This document shows, piece by piece, positions 45,764-54,357 of a DNA stretch of 64,000 nucleotides. Numbering within the stretch: position 1 is the stretch's first letter; each line of letters starts with the position of its first letter. The position numbers were made by a program, and so were the translations under genes. The stretch spans positions 109,693-173,692 of the forward strand of contig MLDA01000005.1 of assembly GCA_023896275.1 (NCBI GenBank), in the 5' to 3' direction. This DNA is from Kocuria rosea subsp. polaris (GTDB lineage Bacteria; Actinomycetota; Actinomycetes; Actinomycetales; Micrococcaceae). The notes beneath the pieces were generated by a model that did not search any database, was not told the DNA's origin, and saw only the letters and a list, made by a program, of their open reading frames with translations.

Positions 45764-45807
45764 GCGACTCGAATGGGCGGCGGTTTAACGCAGATCGCCG
45801 CTGACGG

Positions 45808-45813
45808 CAGAAT
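45808..45813 (+). promoter_or_regulatory. -10-like hexamer before the small zinc-finger-like gene
   Basis: CAGAAT ends six bases before the ATG at 45820. Its first base departs from TANNNT. Confidence 0.4.
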
Positions 45814-45819
45814 GGAGTC

Positions 45820-46146
45820 ATGCCACGTTCCAACCGACCACGTCGAGCCTCCGCCGGGAAGCGCCCCAATAAGTGGACGCAGGCAGCTGAGGGCCCTCGT
45901 GTCGAGGGGACGGGCCTGGCTGCCCCTTCGCGCGAAGCTGCCCGCGACGGGCAGTGGCACGTACGGCGTATTTCCGGCTCCCGCGCGGAGAAGCACTACG
46001 TCTGCCCGGGCTGCCATCTTGAGATTCCGCCGGGCGTGGAGCACATCGTCGCGTGGCGCGCGGACGACTGGATGGGTGACGAGGTCTCGGCCGCCGCGCG
46101 CAGACACTGGCATTCTCACTGCTGGAGGACGAGAATCGGCAAGTAG
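45820..46146 (+). CDS. Conserved small basic protein with zinc-finger-like motif
   Basis: The 108 residues form a basic, disordered-looking N-terminal half ([19 protein letters not shown]) and a compact C-terminal part with [21 protein letters not shown] and RRHWHSHCW. The CxxC...HxxC arrangement suggests a zinc site, recalling HNH-type folds, but no catalytic role can be assigned. Homologues in actinobacterial genomes are often labelled ATP/GTP-binding protein without a P-loop. It diverges from nucS across 70 bases; a link to DNA repair is only a positional guess. Confidence 0.6.
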   Translation: MPRSNRPRRASAGKRPNKWTQAAEGPRVEGTGLAAPSREAARDGQWHVRRISGSRAEKHYVCPGCHLEIPPGVEHIVAWRADDWMGDEVSAAARRHWHSHCWRTRIGK

Positions 46147-46309
46147 AGGCGACGACGCGAAAGGGGAACACGACATGCGACGAAGATCACCGTCGACAGT
46201 TTTCTCAGTTCGGGAACCCCGAAGAGTAATCAATTCGTTATCATTGAGGGTGTCGCCGAGGGTGAAGTCTGCCGTCGGGCCGATGCCGATTTTTGTTCCC
46301 ATCCGATAG

Positions 46310-48022
46310 GTGAGTAAGTACGTGCGAATCTTGACAGCCATCGTGGCGATAGTCCTCGGTGCCGCAGCGCTCGTCGCCGGCATTGGCCAGAAGACCTTCT
46401 GGGCGCCGTCCGAGACGGTGACCGCGGCGATACCAGGCTCCGTTGAGGCGGCCCCGCTGACCGTCATCGAATCCGGCGTCAATGACGTCAACGAGGACCC
46501 GATCGAGATCACGATTAAGGGTGACGGCGAGTTTCTACTTGCCCTCGGTCGTAGTTCCGATGTTGACGCTTGGGTTGGCGACGCCTCCGTCAATCGCGTG
46601 ACCGAGGTGGACACCGAGGAGCGGGTTCTCAAGACGGTTCACGAGGGCAGCGAAGACGAGGTGCCCAACCCCAAGCACTCTGATCTGTGGGTCGCCAAGG
46701 ACACCGTCGACGGCGAGACCGTATACACCTGGACTGAGCCGGCAGAGGGTGAGTGGTCGTTGCTCGTTGCCGCGGACGGTTCGGATCCGGCACCGACGGA
46801 TATCAGCGTTGAGTGGCCCAACAACGCCACCACGCCATTCGCTCTGGGACTGATCATCGTCGGCGCCCTCCTTGTACTCTTCGGTCTGCTCCGCCTGGTG
46901 TGGCCGTCGAAGAAGACGGGCAACGGTGCACGAGCGACCAACGACGACACCCGCGAGGTCCCGCAGGTCAAGGGTCCTAAGGGGGGCGTTGCTAAACGTC
47001 TCACCGCCGTTGGTGCCATGGCCGTGCTGACGCTCTCCGGTGTGACAGCCGCCCATGCCACGGAGGAATCTGAACCGAGCGATGCTTCGGCGAGCGCTGA
47101 CGCCCCGGAGGGAACCGACGGGGAAGGCGGGGAGAGTGAAGCACATCCGGTCCTGCTCGAAATGCAGCTGGAACGCATCCTCTCAGGTGTCTCTCGCGCA
47201 ATCGAGGCCGGTGATGAGGACCTCGATGCGAGCCTCTTGGAAGGGCGCTTGGGCGGGGACGCACTTTCGGATCGCCGTTCCAACTACAAGCAGATCTCGG
47301 ATGAAGTCGACGGTGTGAAGCCGCTGGAGCCGGTGGTAGCGGGACCGGTCCGTACCTCAGCCGTAACGACGACGACCGACTGGCCGCGCACGGTCCTGGC
47401 AGTGACGGGGGAGGAGTCCCCGCGTATTCTCACGCTGACGCAGAAGGATCCTAGGTCAAACTACAAGCTCACGCAGAACGTCGAGATGCTCGCGGGCACG
47501 TCGTTCCCTGGCATCGTCATCGGCGATACGAGCATTCGCACGCTCGATCTCTCGGACGGGTCCGGGCTGCAGACGGATCCAGAGGATGCGACCGTGCAAC
47601 TGCGTCGATTCCTCAACAATCCCGAGGTAGAGCAGAAGGACATGTTCGCGGAAAGCCCGTACATCGAGGCGCTTCAAAAGGCTCAGAACCAGGCCAAGAA
47701 GAACGCCGAAGATGAGGCATCGGTGGAGTACAAGCGGTTCATCGACGAGGACAGCATTCATGCAGTCAGCACGCCGGACGGCGGGGCGCTCGTGACCGTT
47801 TCGATGGAATCTGTCATGATCACCGAGCCACTCGACGGAGGCACGGTCTCTTGGGAGGACAAGAAGCATCAAGACCTCGCCGGCACCGATGAGACGACCG
47901 GCACGGCGAAGTTCTCCTATGCCGAGTCCTTCGCTCTCTACGTCCCGGCCTCGGGATCTGACGATAAGATTCAGGTGATCGCAGCCGACAGCGAGCTGCA
48001 GAAGATCGACATCGACGAGTAA
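46310..48022 (+). CDS. Unrecognised two-module membrane/exported protein
   Basis: I do not recognise this 570-residue protein. Residues 6-26 form a membrane anchor, 27-175 an acidic exported domain (EITIKGDGEFLLALGRSSD), and 176-198 a second helix ending RLVWPSKK. Residues 229-250 then read like a complete signal peptide, KRLTAVGAMAVLTLSGVTAAHA before TEES, with an A-x-A cleavage site. An acidic Ser/Ala linker and a large C-terminal domain of about 300 residues follow. GTG at 46310 is the likely start, with GTG 46322 an alternative. It is followed 18 bases later by the YbbN-like gene. Confidence 0.55.
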   Translation: MSKYVRILTAIVAIVLGAAALVAGIGQKTFWAPSETVTAAIPGSVEAAPLTVIESGVNDVNEDPIEITIKGDGEFLLALGRSSDVDAWVGDASVNRVTEVDTEERVLKTVHEGSEDEVPNPKHSDLWVAKDTVDGETVYTWTEPAEGEWSLLVAADGSDPAPTDISVEWPNNATTPFALGLIIVGALLVLFGLLRLVWPSKKTGNGARATNDDTREVPQVKGPKGGVAKRLTAVGAMAVLTLSGVTAAHATEESEPSDASASADAPEGTDGEGGESEAHPVLLEMQLERILSGVSRAIEAGDEDLDASLLEGRLGGDALSDRRSNYKQISDEVDGVKPLEPVVAGPVRTSAVTTTTDWPRTVLAVTGEESPRILTLTQKDPRSNYKLTQNVEMLAGTSFPGIVIGDTSIRTLDLSDGSGLQTDPEDATVQLRRFLNNPEVEQKDMFAESPYIEALQKAQNQAKKNAEDEASVEYKRFIDEDSIHAVSTPDGGALVTVSMESVMITEPLDGGTVSWEDKKHQDLAGTDETTGTAKFSYAESFALYVPASGSDDKIQVIAADSELQKIDIDE

Positions 48023-48040
48023 GGAAACCCTTTCCAGCGT

Positions 48041-48949
48041 ATGAGCACCGAGAACGAGCCGAGGCCGGCCTCCACGCGAGGGGCCATCGACCTGTCCGCA
48101 TTGTCAACGCCAGAAGCCGCCCAGAGCCTAGGGGAGGGCGGTGCGACCTGGACCAAACGCATCACCCAAGCCGATTTCCAGGCAGCGGTGGAACTATCCG
48201 CGACCGCACCGATTCTGGTGTCGTTGGGGGCCGCGTCGGCTGCCCCGTCAGTCGAGCTGGACGCACTCGTTGGTCGGGTTGTGGACTCGTATGGTGGGCG
48301 CCTCGGGCTCGTTCTGGTGGACGCCCAACAGGAAGCGGCTGTCGCGCAAGCGTTCCGCGTACAGCAGATTCCTGCCGTGGTCGCGCTGGTCAAGGGTCAG
48401 CCGGTTCCGCTGTTCCAGGGTGCTGCTGCAGAAGAACAGATCCGCTCGCTTCTTGATGAGCTCCTCCAGTTGGCTGCGCAACACGACGTGACGGGAACAC
48501 TGTTGCCCTTCGGTGGCCAGGTCGAGGAACCTGAGTTGCCGCCCCTGCACCAGGAAGCGCTAGACGCGATCACGGCCGGTGACTACGCCGCCGCGGCAGC
48601 TGCCTATCGGAAGGCGTTGGCTGAGAAGCCCAACGATCACGACGCCGAGGCTGGTCTGGCCAACGTGGAGCTGTTGGGGCGCGTCCAGAACAAAGAGTTG
48701 AGCGAGATCCGGAGCGCGGCTGCGGCCGCGCCGGATGATCTTCAGGCCCAGCTGGATGTTGCCGACGTCGACGTTGCTGGAGGGCACGTTGATGATGCCT
48801 TCAACCGACTGATTGCTTTTATCGGCCGGAATGCCGGCGACGAGCGGGAAGCAGCGCGTGCGCGACTCGTGGATCTCTTCAAGATTATCGGCGCGCAGGA
48901 CGAACGTGTCGTCTCGGCGCGGCAGAAGCTGGCTCGGGTCTTGTTCTAG
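48041..48949 (+). CDS. Thioredoxin-fold/TPR protein (YbbN/CnoX-like)
   Basis: This 302-residue protein has a thioredoxin-like domain from about residue 40 (ITQADFQAAVELSATAPILVS) followed by YbbN-type tetratricopeptide repeats (AITAGDYAAAAAAYRKALAEKPNDHDA). The redox CxxC is absent: the site reads SLGAASAAPS. In E. coli YbbN (CnoX) is a chaperone partner of GroEL. This copy would act by binding rather than by thiol exchange, as inferred for other actinobacterial homologues such as Rv1324. Confidence 0.85.
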   Translation: MSTENEPRPASTRGAIDLSALSTPEAAQSLGEGGATWTKRITQADFQAAVELSATAPILVSLGAASAAPSVELDALVGRVVDSYGGRLGLVLVDAQQEAAVAQAFRVQQIPAVVALVKGQPVPLFQGAAAEEQIRSLLDELLQLAAQHDVTGTLLPFGGQVEEPELPPLHQEALDAITAGDYAAAAAAYRKALAEKPNDHDAEAGLANVELLGRVQNKELSEIRSAAAAAPDDLQAQLDVADVDVAGGHVDDAFNRLIAFIGRNAGDEREAARARLVDLFKIIGAQDERVVSARQKLARVLF

Positions 48950-48974
48950 AGGCCGGCCGTGATGCTTTGCGTGT

Positions 48975-49014
48975 AGCGGCCGTTTCGTACGCTTCGGCGT
49001 ATGGGGCGGCCGCT
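48975..49014 (+). terminator. Terminator after the YbbN-like gene
   Basis: AGCGGCC pairs with GGCCGCT and GTACGC with GCGTAT around a TTCG loop, with an unpaired internal section, followed by TTTCG. Confidence 0.6.
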
Positions 49015-49097
49015 TTCGCATGTCTAGCTTCGGATGTCAGAGTCGCGTGTCCGCTGGATCAGCCTTCGGGATGACGTCCGTTAACGGCCCTAGTTGC

Positions 49098-49103
49098 TAC
49101 ATT
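49098..49103 (+). promoter_or_regulatory. -10 hexamer for the leaderless ABC exporter operon
   Basis: TACATT ends six bases before the ATG at 49110. Confidence 0.45.
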
Positions 49104-49109
49104 GGCCGC

Positions 49110-49895
49110 ATGAGTAATCTTCAGGGCGAATCTGCGGGCGTTCCGGCACCGGCCATCGTCGTTCGTGGGCTGGGCAAGCGCTACGGTGACAAGGTTGCAG
49201 TCAACGGCATCGATTTGGAGGTACCCGCTGGATCGTTCTATGGCTTGGTGGGCCCGAACGGTGCCGGCAAGACGACCACGCTGTCCATGGCAACCGGCCT
49301 CCTCCGGCCTGACGGCGGCTCCGTCTGGGTGCACGGTGTTGACGTGTGGCGCGAGCCGCTGAAGGCGAAGTCGATGCTGGGCGTGCTTGCCGACGGCGTC
49401 CGGCTCTTTGATCGGCTGACCGGTCGGCAGCTCGTGACCTATTCGGGACGCCTGCGCGGCATGGATGCCGCTACGGTTGCCGAGCGCACCGAGGATCTGC
49501 TGCGCGTGTTGGACCTCGAGGACGCCGGCTCCAAACTCGTCGTCGACTACTCCGCGGGTATGACCAAGAAGATCGCGCTGGCGACGGCGCTGATTCACTC
49601 GCCGAAGGTGCTCGTCCTAGACGAGCCCTTCGAAGCGGTGGACCCCGTCTCCGCGGCCAATATCCGCTCGATTCTGGCGGACTACGTGGGCCGTGGTGGC
49701 ACGGTGATCGTCTCCAGTCACGTCATGGATCTCGTGCAGCGTATGTGCACGCACGTCGCCGTCATCGCGGACGGGAATGTCCTGGCCGCGGGAACGGTCG
49801 ACGAGGTCCGTGGCGAGGACAGCCTCGAGGACCGTTTCGTCAATCTTGTCGGCGGCCGCGCCGAGGCCGGGGGACTGCAGTGGTTGCAGAGCTGA
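49110..49895 (+). CDS. ABC transporter ATP-binding protein
   Basis: This 261-residue ATPase has Walker A GPNGAGKTTTLSMATG, a signature variant DYSAGMTKKIALATALIHSP, Walker B VLVLDEPFEAVDP and VIVSSHVMDLV. The degenerate signature (YSAGMTKK) is typical of ABC-2 exporters. It overlaps the membrane subunit by 16 bases. The substrate is unknown. Earlier in-frame starts lack family similarity. Confidence 0.9.
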   Translation: MSNLQGESAGVPAPAIVVRGLGKRYGDKVAVNGIDLEVPAGSFYGLVGPNGAGKTTTLSMATGLLRPDGGSVWVHGVDVWREPLKAKSMLGVLADGVRLFDRLTGRQLVTYSGRLRGMDAATVAERTEDLLRVLDLEDAGSKLVVDYSAGMTKKIALATALIHSPKVLVLDEPFEAVDPVSAANIRSILADYVGRGGTVIVSSHVMDLVQRMCTHVAVIADGNVLAAGTVDEVRGEDSLEDRFVNLVGGRAEAGGLQWLQS

Positions 49896-51451
49896 TCCGC
49901 CTCAAGGCGCGCCTGCTGGCCAACGGCTTCCGGCGCAGCCCGTGGCAGCTGGTGGGTGTGTTGATCGGCGCTGCCTACGCTCTCTTCATCGCGGTCATGC
50001 TGGTCGTGGGCATGGTTGGGCTCGGCTCCCAGGATCCCGGCCTGATCCGGACGGTCCTCGTCTGCTCGGTCTCCGTTGTCGTGCTCGCCTGGGCCGTAGT
50101 CCCGGTCCTGCTCTCGGGTGCGGACGCCACGCTTGACCCAGCGAAATTTGCGACCTTTCCCGTGCCGCGGCGCGAGTTGACGACGGGCCTGCTGCTCAGC
50201 GGGTTCGTCGGCACGCCGGGTGCCGTGACCCTCGTCCTCTTCGTCGCGATATCTCTGTCCTGGCGGCAGTCCCCCGCCGCAGCGGTTGCCGCGATCGTCG
50301 CGGGCGTGTTGGGGGCGCTTTTCTGCCTCGCCCTCGCGAGGTTGACGACGACGGCGGCGCTCGCGCTGACCTCGAAGCGTCGGTTCCGCGAGATCGCAAC
50401 GATCTTGATCTTCATCCCACTGGTCGCCCTCGGACCGATTCTGGGCGGGCTGCAGGCGGGCGTGACCGCGATTCTCGACCTCCTGCCAGCCGTGGCCGAT
50501 GTCCTCGCGTGGTCTCCGCTTGGCGTCTTCGCTGCGCTGCCCGCCGATCTGCTCGCGGGGCAGTGGGGGACATTCGCGCTGCGGCTGCTGGTCGCCGTTG
50601 CGTCGTTGTGCCTTGTCGTGTGGGCGTGGTCCGCGATGCTGATGCGTTCCCTGCAGAACCCGGTCCAGTCCTCTGGTGGTTCCAAGGGGTCCGAGGGCTT
50701 GGGACTGCTGCGTCTTTTCCCTGCCACGCCGTGGGGCGCCATCGCCGGCCGGTGCCTAACCTACTGGTTCAAGGACCCCCGGTACGCGGCCGGGATCGTG
50801 ATCGTCCCGCTGCTCCCATTCATTTTCTGGTACGCCTCGAGCCAGTCCCCGACCCCCTACCTCGTCTACGCGGCGGCACCACTGATGGCCGTGATGATGG
50901 GCTTCTCCATCTCCGCCGACGTGTCCTACGACTCGACGGCCTTCTCCCTGCACGTGACGACGGCGGTTCGCGGGGTGCACGATCGCGTCGGGCGCGCGCT
51001 GGCGTGCGGCGCGCTCGCACTCCCGCTCGTCCTGGCCGCCGCGATCATCCCGCCGGTGGCGATCGGCCGGCCCACCGATGTGGTCGCGCTCGTCGGGCTG
51101 ACGTTGGGCGGGCTGCTCTCCGCGCTGGGCGTGGCGTCGGTCGCATCGGCGCGCTGGACGTACGCCGTCGTGCAGCCCGGGGACAACCCGTTTAAGTCTC
51201 CGCCCGGGGCCGGAGCGCGCGCTGCGATCACGCAACTCGTGACGGTATTCGTGGCGATCCTGCTCATGGCACCGGAGATTGCACTAGTCATCACCTACTT
51301 CGTCACGGAGCGGATGCTCTACGCGTGGCTTGCGCTCGGCGTCGGCCTGGTGATCGGGGCCGTGCTGCTGACGGTCGGTATTCGTGTGGGCGGGCGCTGG
51401 TTCGACAACCGGATGCCCGAACTCATGGAAGCGGTGACGCTGAATAAGTAA
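49880..51451 (+). CDS. ABC-2-type transporter membrane subunit
   Basis: This 523-residue protein has about a dozen hydrophobic segments, beginning after a basic stretch (VAELIRLKARLLANGFRRSP). The GTG at 49880 fits a GGGGGA site within the ATPase gene. It resembles actinobacterial transporter subunits annotated as ABC-2 permeases; the transported substrate cannot be told from the sequence. Confidence 0.8.
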   Translation: MVAELIRLKARLLANGFRRSPWQLVGVLIGAAYALFIAVMLVVGMVGLGSQDPGLIRTVLVCSVSVVVLAWAVVPVLLSGADATLDPAKFATFPVPRRELTTGLLLSGFVGTPGAVTLVLFVAISLSWRQSPAAAVAAIVAGVLGALFCLALARLTTTAALALTSKRRFREIATILIFIPLVALGPILGGLQAGVTAILDLLPAVADVLAWSPLGVFAALPADLLAGQWGTFALRLLVAVASLCLVVWAWSAMLMRSLQNPVQSSGGSKGSEGLGLLRLFPATPWGAIAGRCLTYWFKDPRYAAGIVIVPLLPFIFWYASSQSPTPYLVYAAAPLMAVMMGFSISADVSYDSTAFSLHVTTAVRGVHDRVGRALACGALALPLVLAAAIIPPVAIGRPTDVVALVGLTLGGLLSALGVASVASARWTYAVVQPGDNPFKSPPGAGARAAITQLVTVFVAILLMAPEIALVITYFVTERMLYAWLALGVGLVIGAVLLTVGIRVGGRWFDNRMPELMEAVTLNK

Positions 51452-51462
51452 GTCGCGGTTGC

Positions 51463-51468
51463 TAGACT
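51463..51468 (+). promoter_or_regulatory. -10 hexamer for the leaderless DUF3039 gene
   Basis: TAGACT ends seven bases before the ATG at 51476. Confidence 0.58.
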
Positions 51469-51475
51469 GGACTGC

Positions 51476-51763
51476 ATGAGCTTGCCTTCCAACTCCGTCG
51501 AAAACGATCCCCGCCACGACCAAGGCGGCGGCACTGCCACGATCGAGCGCGAGGAGACGCGACAGCTCATCGAGCCCGGGGACTCAGAGCGCTTCGCGCA
51601 CTACGTGCGCAAGGAGAAGATCATGGAGTCCGCGATCACGGGCGAGCCCGTGATCGCTCTTTGCGGCAAGGTCTGGACCCCCGGCCGTGACCCGCAGAAG
51701 TTCCCCGTCTGCCCCGACTGCAAGAAGATCTACGAGGGTTTCAATCCCGGCGACGACTCCTAA
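51476..51763 (+). CDS. DUF3039 family protein
   Basis: This 95-residue protein is conserved in actinobacteria. It has a charged N-terminal half and a C-terminal CGKVWTPGRDPQKFPVCPDC motif with three cysteines, which could hold a metal ion. The function is unknown. The helicase gene follows after a 144-base gap, a neighbourhood kept in many relatives. Confidence 0.85.
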   Translation: MSLPSNSVENDPRHDQGGGTATIEREETRQLIEPGDSERFAHYVRKEKIMESAITGEPVIALCGKVWTPGRDPQKFPVCPDCKKIYEGFNPGDDS

Positions 51764-51907
51764 ACGTCCCCCCGGCCCGCCGAGGCGGTGGTTCGGCCGC
51801 GATACCGCGCCCGCGCCGCTGAAAAAGAGCGGACCGCACGGCGCCGGCCGCGATCACGCCGCCGCCGTACCATCGCAGCAATTTGCAGTCTGACCAGGGG
51901 ATGAAAC

Positions 51908-53677
51908 GTGACTGATGCCCTCTTTTCCGTGGGCGAAACCATGCCGCCCGCCTACCCGGACCGGGCGGCGCGGGGCACGGCGCCGAAACTGCGCCAGTGG
52001 CAGCAGGAGGCGCTCGAGCTCTACTTTTCGCGGGGCCCGCAGGACTTCCTGGCGGTCGCCACGCCCGGCGCCGGTAAGACGACGTTCGCGCTGCGCGTAG
52101 CGCGGATGCTGGTGGACGCCGGCATCGTCAACCGCATCACCGTGGTGGCCCCGACTGACCACCTGAAGCGGCAATGGGCCGATGCGGCCGGCCGGATCGG
52201 GATCTCACTCGACCCCAACTTCAAGAACTCAGACGGCCGGCACGGCGCGGGGTACATCGGCGTCGCCGTCACCTACGCGCAGGTCGCGTCGAAACCGCTG
52301 CTGCACCGCGCAAAGACCGAGGCGGCCCGGACCCTCGTCATTCTCGACGAGATCCACCACGGCGGCGACGACCTGAGCTGGGGTGACGGAATTCGAGAGG
52401 CCTTCGAGCCCGCAACGCGCCGCCTGGCGCTGACGGGTACGCCGTTCCGTTCGGACACCTCGGCGATTCCCTTCGTGCAGTACGAGGAAGACGCCGAGGG
52501 CATCCGCCGCTCGAAGGCCGACTACACCTACGGCTACGGCGAGGCGCTCAAGGACAACGTCGTGCGCCCCGTGGTCTTCATGGCGTACTCGGGCCAGATG
52601 CGCTGGCGCACCAGCGCGGGCGAGGAGATGGAGGCGAACCTCGGCGAGGGGTTCACGAAGGACATCACCGCGCACGCGTGGCGGACCGCGCTAAATCCAG
52701 AGGGGGAGTGGATCCCCGCCGTGCTCGCGGCCGCCGACCGCCGGTTGACCGAGGTCCGGCGGACCATTCCGGACGCCGGCGGCCTCGTCATCGCTACCGA
52801 CCACGAGAGCGCCCGCGCCTACGCGGCGCAGCTGGAGAAGATCACCGGCGAGAAGGCCGTCGTGATCCTTTCCGACGATCCCAAGGCGTCGAGTAGGATC
52901 GAGGAATTCTCCGAGGACGGCTCCCGCTGGATGGTCGCGGTGCGCATGGTCTCCGAAGGCGTCGATGTCCCGCGCTTGGCCGTCGGAGTGTACGCGACGA
53001 GCACCTCCACCCCGCTCTTCTTCGCGCAGGCCGTCGGCCGTTTCGTGCGCTCCCGCAAGCGCGGCGAGGTCGCCAGCGTCTTCCTGCCCTCGGTTCCGCT
53101 GCTGATGGCGCTCGCCAACGAGATGGAGATCGAGCGTGACCACGCCCTCGACCGGCCGGAGAAGCACGTCGACGACCCGGACTTCATCCCGGAGGAAGGC
53201 CTCCTCGACGAGGCCAACCGCGAGGAGAAAGCCTCCAACGAACTCAATAAGCAGAAGTTCGAGGCGCTCGATTCCAACGCATCGTTCGACCGCGTGCTCT
53301 TCGACGGCGGCGAGTTCGGGATGGGCGGCCAGATCGGCTCCGAGGAGGAGCAGGACTTCCTCGGCATCCCGGGCCTGCTCGACGCCGACCAGGTCGGCGC
53401 GCTGCTGCGCCAGCGGCAGCAGGAGCAGGTCACCCGCCGCCGCGATCGGGGTGTGCCGGCGAGCGAGCACGTCGTCGACCACCGCCAGCTGATGGATCTG
53501 CGCCAGGAGCTGGCCAAGAACGTCTCCGCGTGGGCGGCGCGCACCGGCACGGCCCACGGGTCGATCCACAACAAGCTGCGCGAAGTCTGCGGCGGCCCGC
53601 CGGTCGCGCAGGCCAGTGCCGAGCAGTTGCAGACCCGCATCAAGCGCCTGCAGGGCTGGTTCGTCGGCCGGAAGTAG
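51908..53677 (+). CDS. Superfamily 2 helicase, DEIH-box type
   Basis: This 589-residue protein has motif I ATPGAGKTTFALR, motif II VILDEIHHGG, motif III LTGTPFRSDTS and motif VI QAVGRFVRSRKRGE. The DEIH box and overall layout resemble the XPB/type III restriction-like branch rather than true DEAD-box RNA helicases. The C-terminal third (from about EEGLLDEANREEK) is not a domain I recognise. The role is unknown; DNA repair or recombination is plausible. The GTG start has an AGGGGA site. Confidence 0.85.
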   Translation: MTDALFSVGETMPPAYPDRAARGTAPKLRQWQQEALELYFSRGPQDFLAVATPGAGKTTFALRVARMLVDAGIVNRITVVAPTDHLKRQWADAAGRIGISLDPNFKNSDGRHGAGYIGVAVTYAQVASKPLLHRAKTEAARTLVILDEIHHGGDDLSWGDGIREAFEPATRRLALTGTPFRSDTSAIPFVQYEEDAEGIRRSKADYTYGYGEALKDNVVRPVVFMAYSGQMRWRTSAGEEMEANLGEGFTKDITAHAWRTALNPEGEWIPAVLAAADRRLTEVRRTIPDAGGLVIATDHESARAYAAQLEKITGEKAVVILSDDPKASSRIEEFSEDGSRWMVAVRMVSEGVDVPRLAVGVYATSTSTPLFFAQAVGRFVRSRKRGEVASVFLPSVPLLMALANEMEIERDHALDRPEKHVDDPDFIPEEGLLDEANREEKASNELNKQKFEALDSNASFDRVLFDGGEFGMGGQIGSEEEQDFLGIPGLLDADQVGALLRQRQQEQVTRRRDRGVPASEHVVDHRQLMDLRQELAKNVSAWAARTGTAHGSIHNKLREVCGGPPVAQASAEQLQTRIKRLQGWFVGRK

Positions 53678-53680
53678 GCC

Positions 53681-54295
53681 CTAGCCGGCGTGGATCTCGA
53701 CGCCCGCCGAGCGCAGCTCGCTGAGCACGTCGCCGACGTTCTCCGGGTGCACCGCCGCCGTCAGGTGGGGGACGACGGCGGTGCGCAGTCCCGCGCGGAT
53801 GGCGTCCAGTGCTGTGGCGCGCACGCAGTAGTCGGTCGCGATGCCGACGATCCGCACCTCGGTCACGCCGCGCTCGGCGAGCCACTCGGATAGGTGCGGC
53901 ATCGCGCCCTCGCCGGCGGCGCCGGCCGCGCCGCCGTCGTCCTGCCCGTTGCCGGGCGCGAGCCGGCCCTCGAATCCCGAATAGGCCGCGGTGTATTCGC
54001 CTTTGCGGAAGATCGCGGCGAGGCGGTCGCGGATCGGGTCGAGGCCCTCGTGCAGGGCGGAGCCGGGCTCGCCGGCCACGCAGTGCACGGGCCACGAGTT
54101 CACGAAGTCAGGGGAGTCGGAGAAGTGGTCTCCCGGCTCGATATGCCAGTCCTGGGTCGCCACGACGTAGTCGTACTCGCCTGCGGCGACGTGCTCGGAG
54201 ATGCCGGCGGCGGCCTGGATGCCGCCGTCGACGCCGAGGGCGCCGCCCTCGCAGAAGTCGTTCTGTACATCGACGATGATGAGTGCGTCGGCCAC
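53681..54295 (-). CDS. pncA: Nicotinamidase
   Basis: This 204-residue isochorismatase-fold hydrolase converts nicotinamide to nicotinate. The catalytic aspartate is in IIVDVQNDFCEGG, the lysine in FRKGEYTAAYSG, and the cysteine in GIATDYCVRATALDA. Metal ligands appear in QDWHIEPGDHF. A short insert (NGQDDGGAAGAAGEGAM) is unusual. It lies 62 bases after pncB on the same strand, forming a NAD-salvage pair. The start is GTG with GAGAGGAA. Confidence 0.94.
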   Translation of the reverse strand: MADALIIVDVQNDFCEGGALGVDGGIQAAAGISEHVAAGEYDYVVATQDWHIEPGDHFSDSPDFVNSWPVHCVAGEPGSALHEGLDPIRDRLAAIFRKGEYTAAYSGFEGRLAPGNGQDDGGAAGAAGEGAMPHLSEWLAERGVTEVRIVGIATDYCVRATALDAIRAGLRTAVVPHLTAAVHPENVGDVLSELRSAGVEIHAG

Positions 54296-54357
54296 GGGTG
54301 TTCCTCTCGACGTTGGTCTGTCGTCAGCCTAATGCGGACGAGCCCCGAATGGGGGAT

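Noticed and set aside
46228..46245. AT-rich AATCAATTCGTTATCATT as a second Zur box
   Set aside because: Only about nine of 15 positions match the Zur consensus, the palindrome is poor, and neighbouring genes have no zinc link. It may be ordinary promoter sequence.
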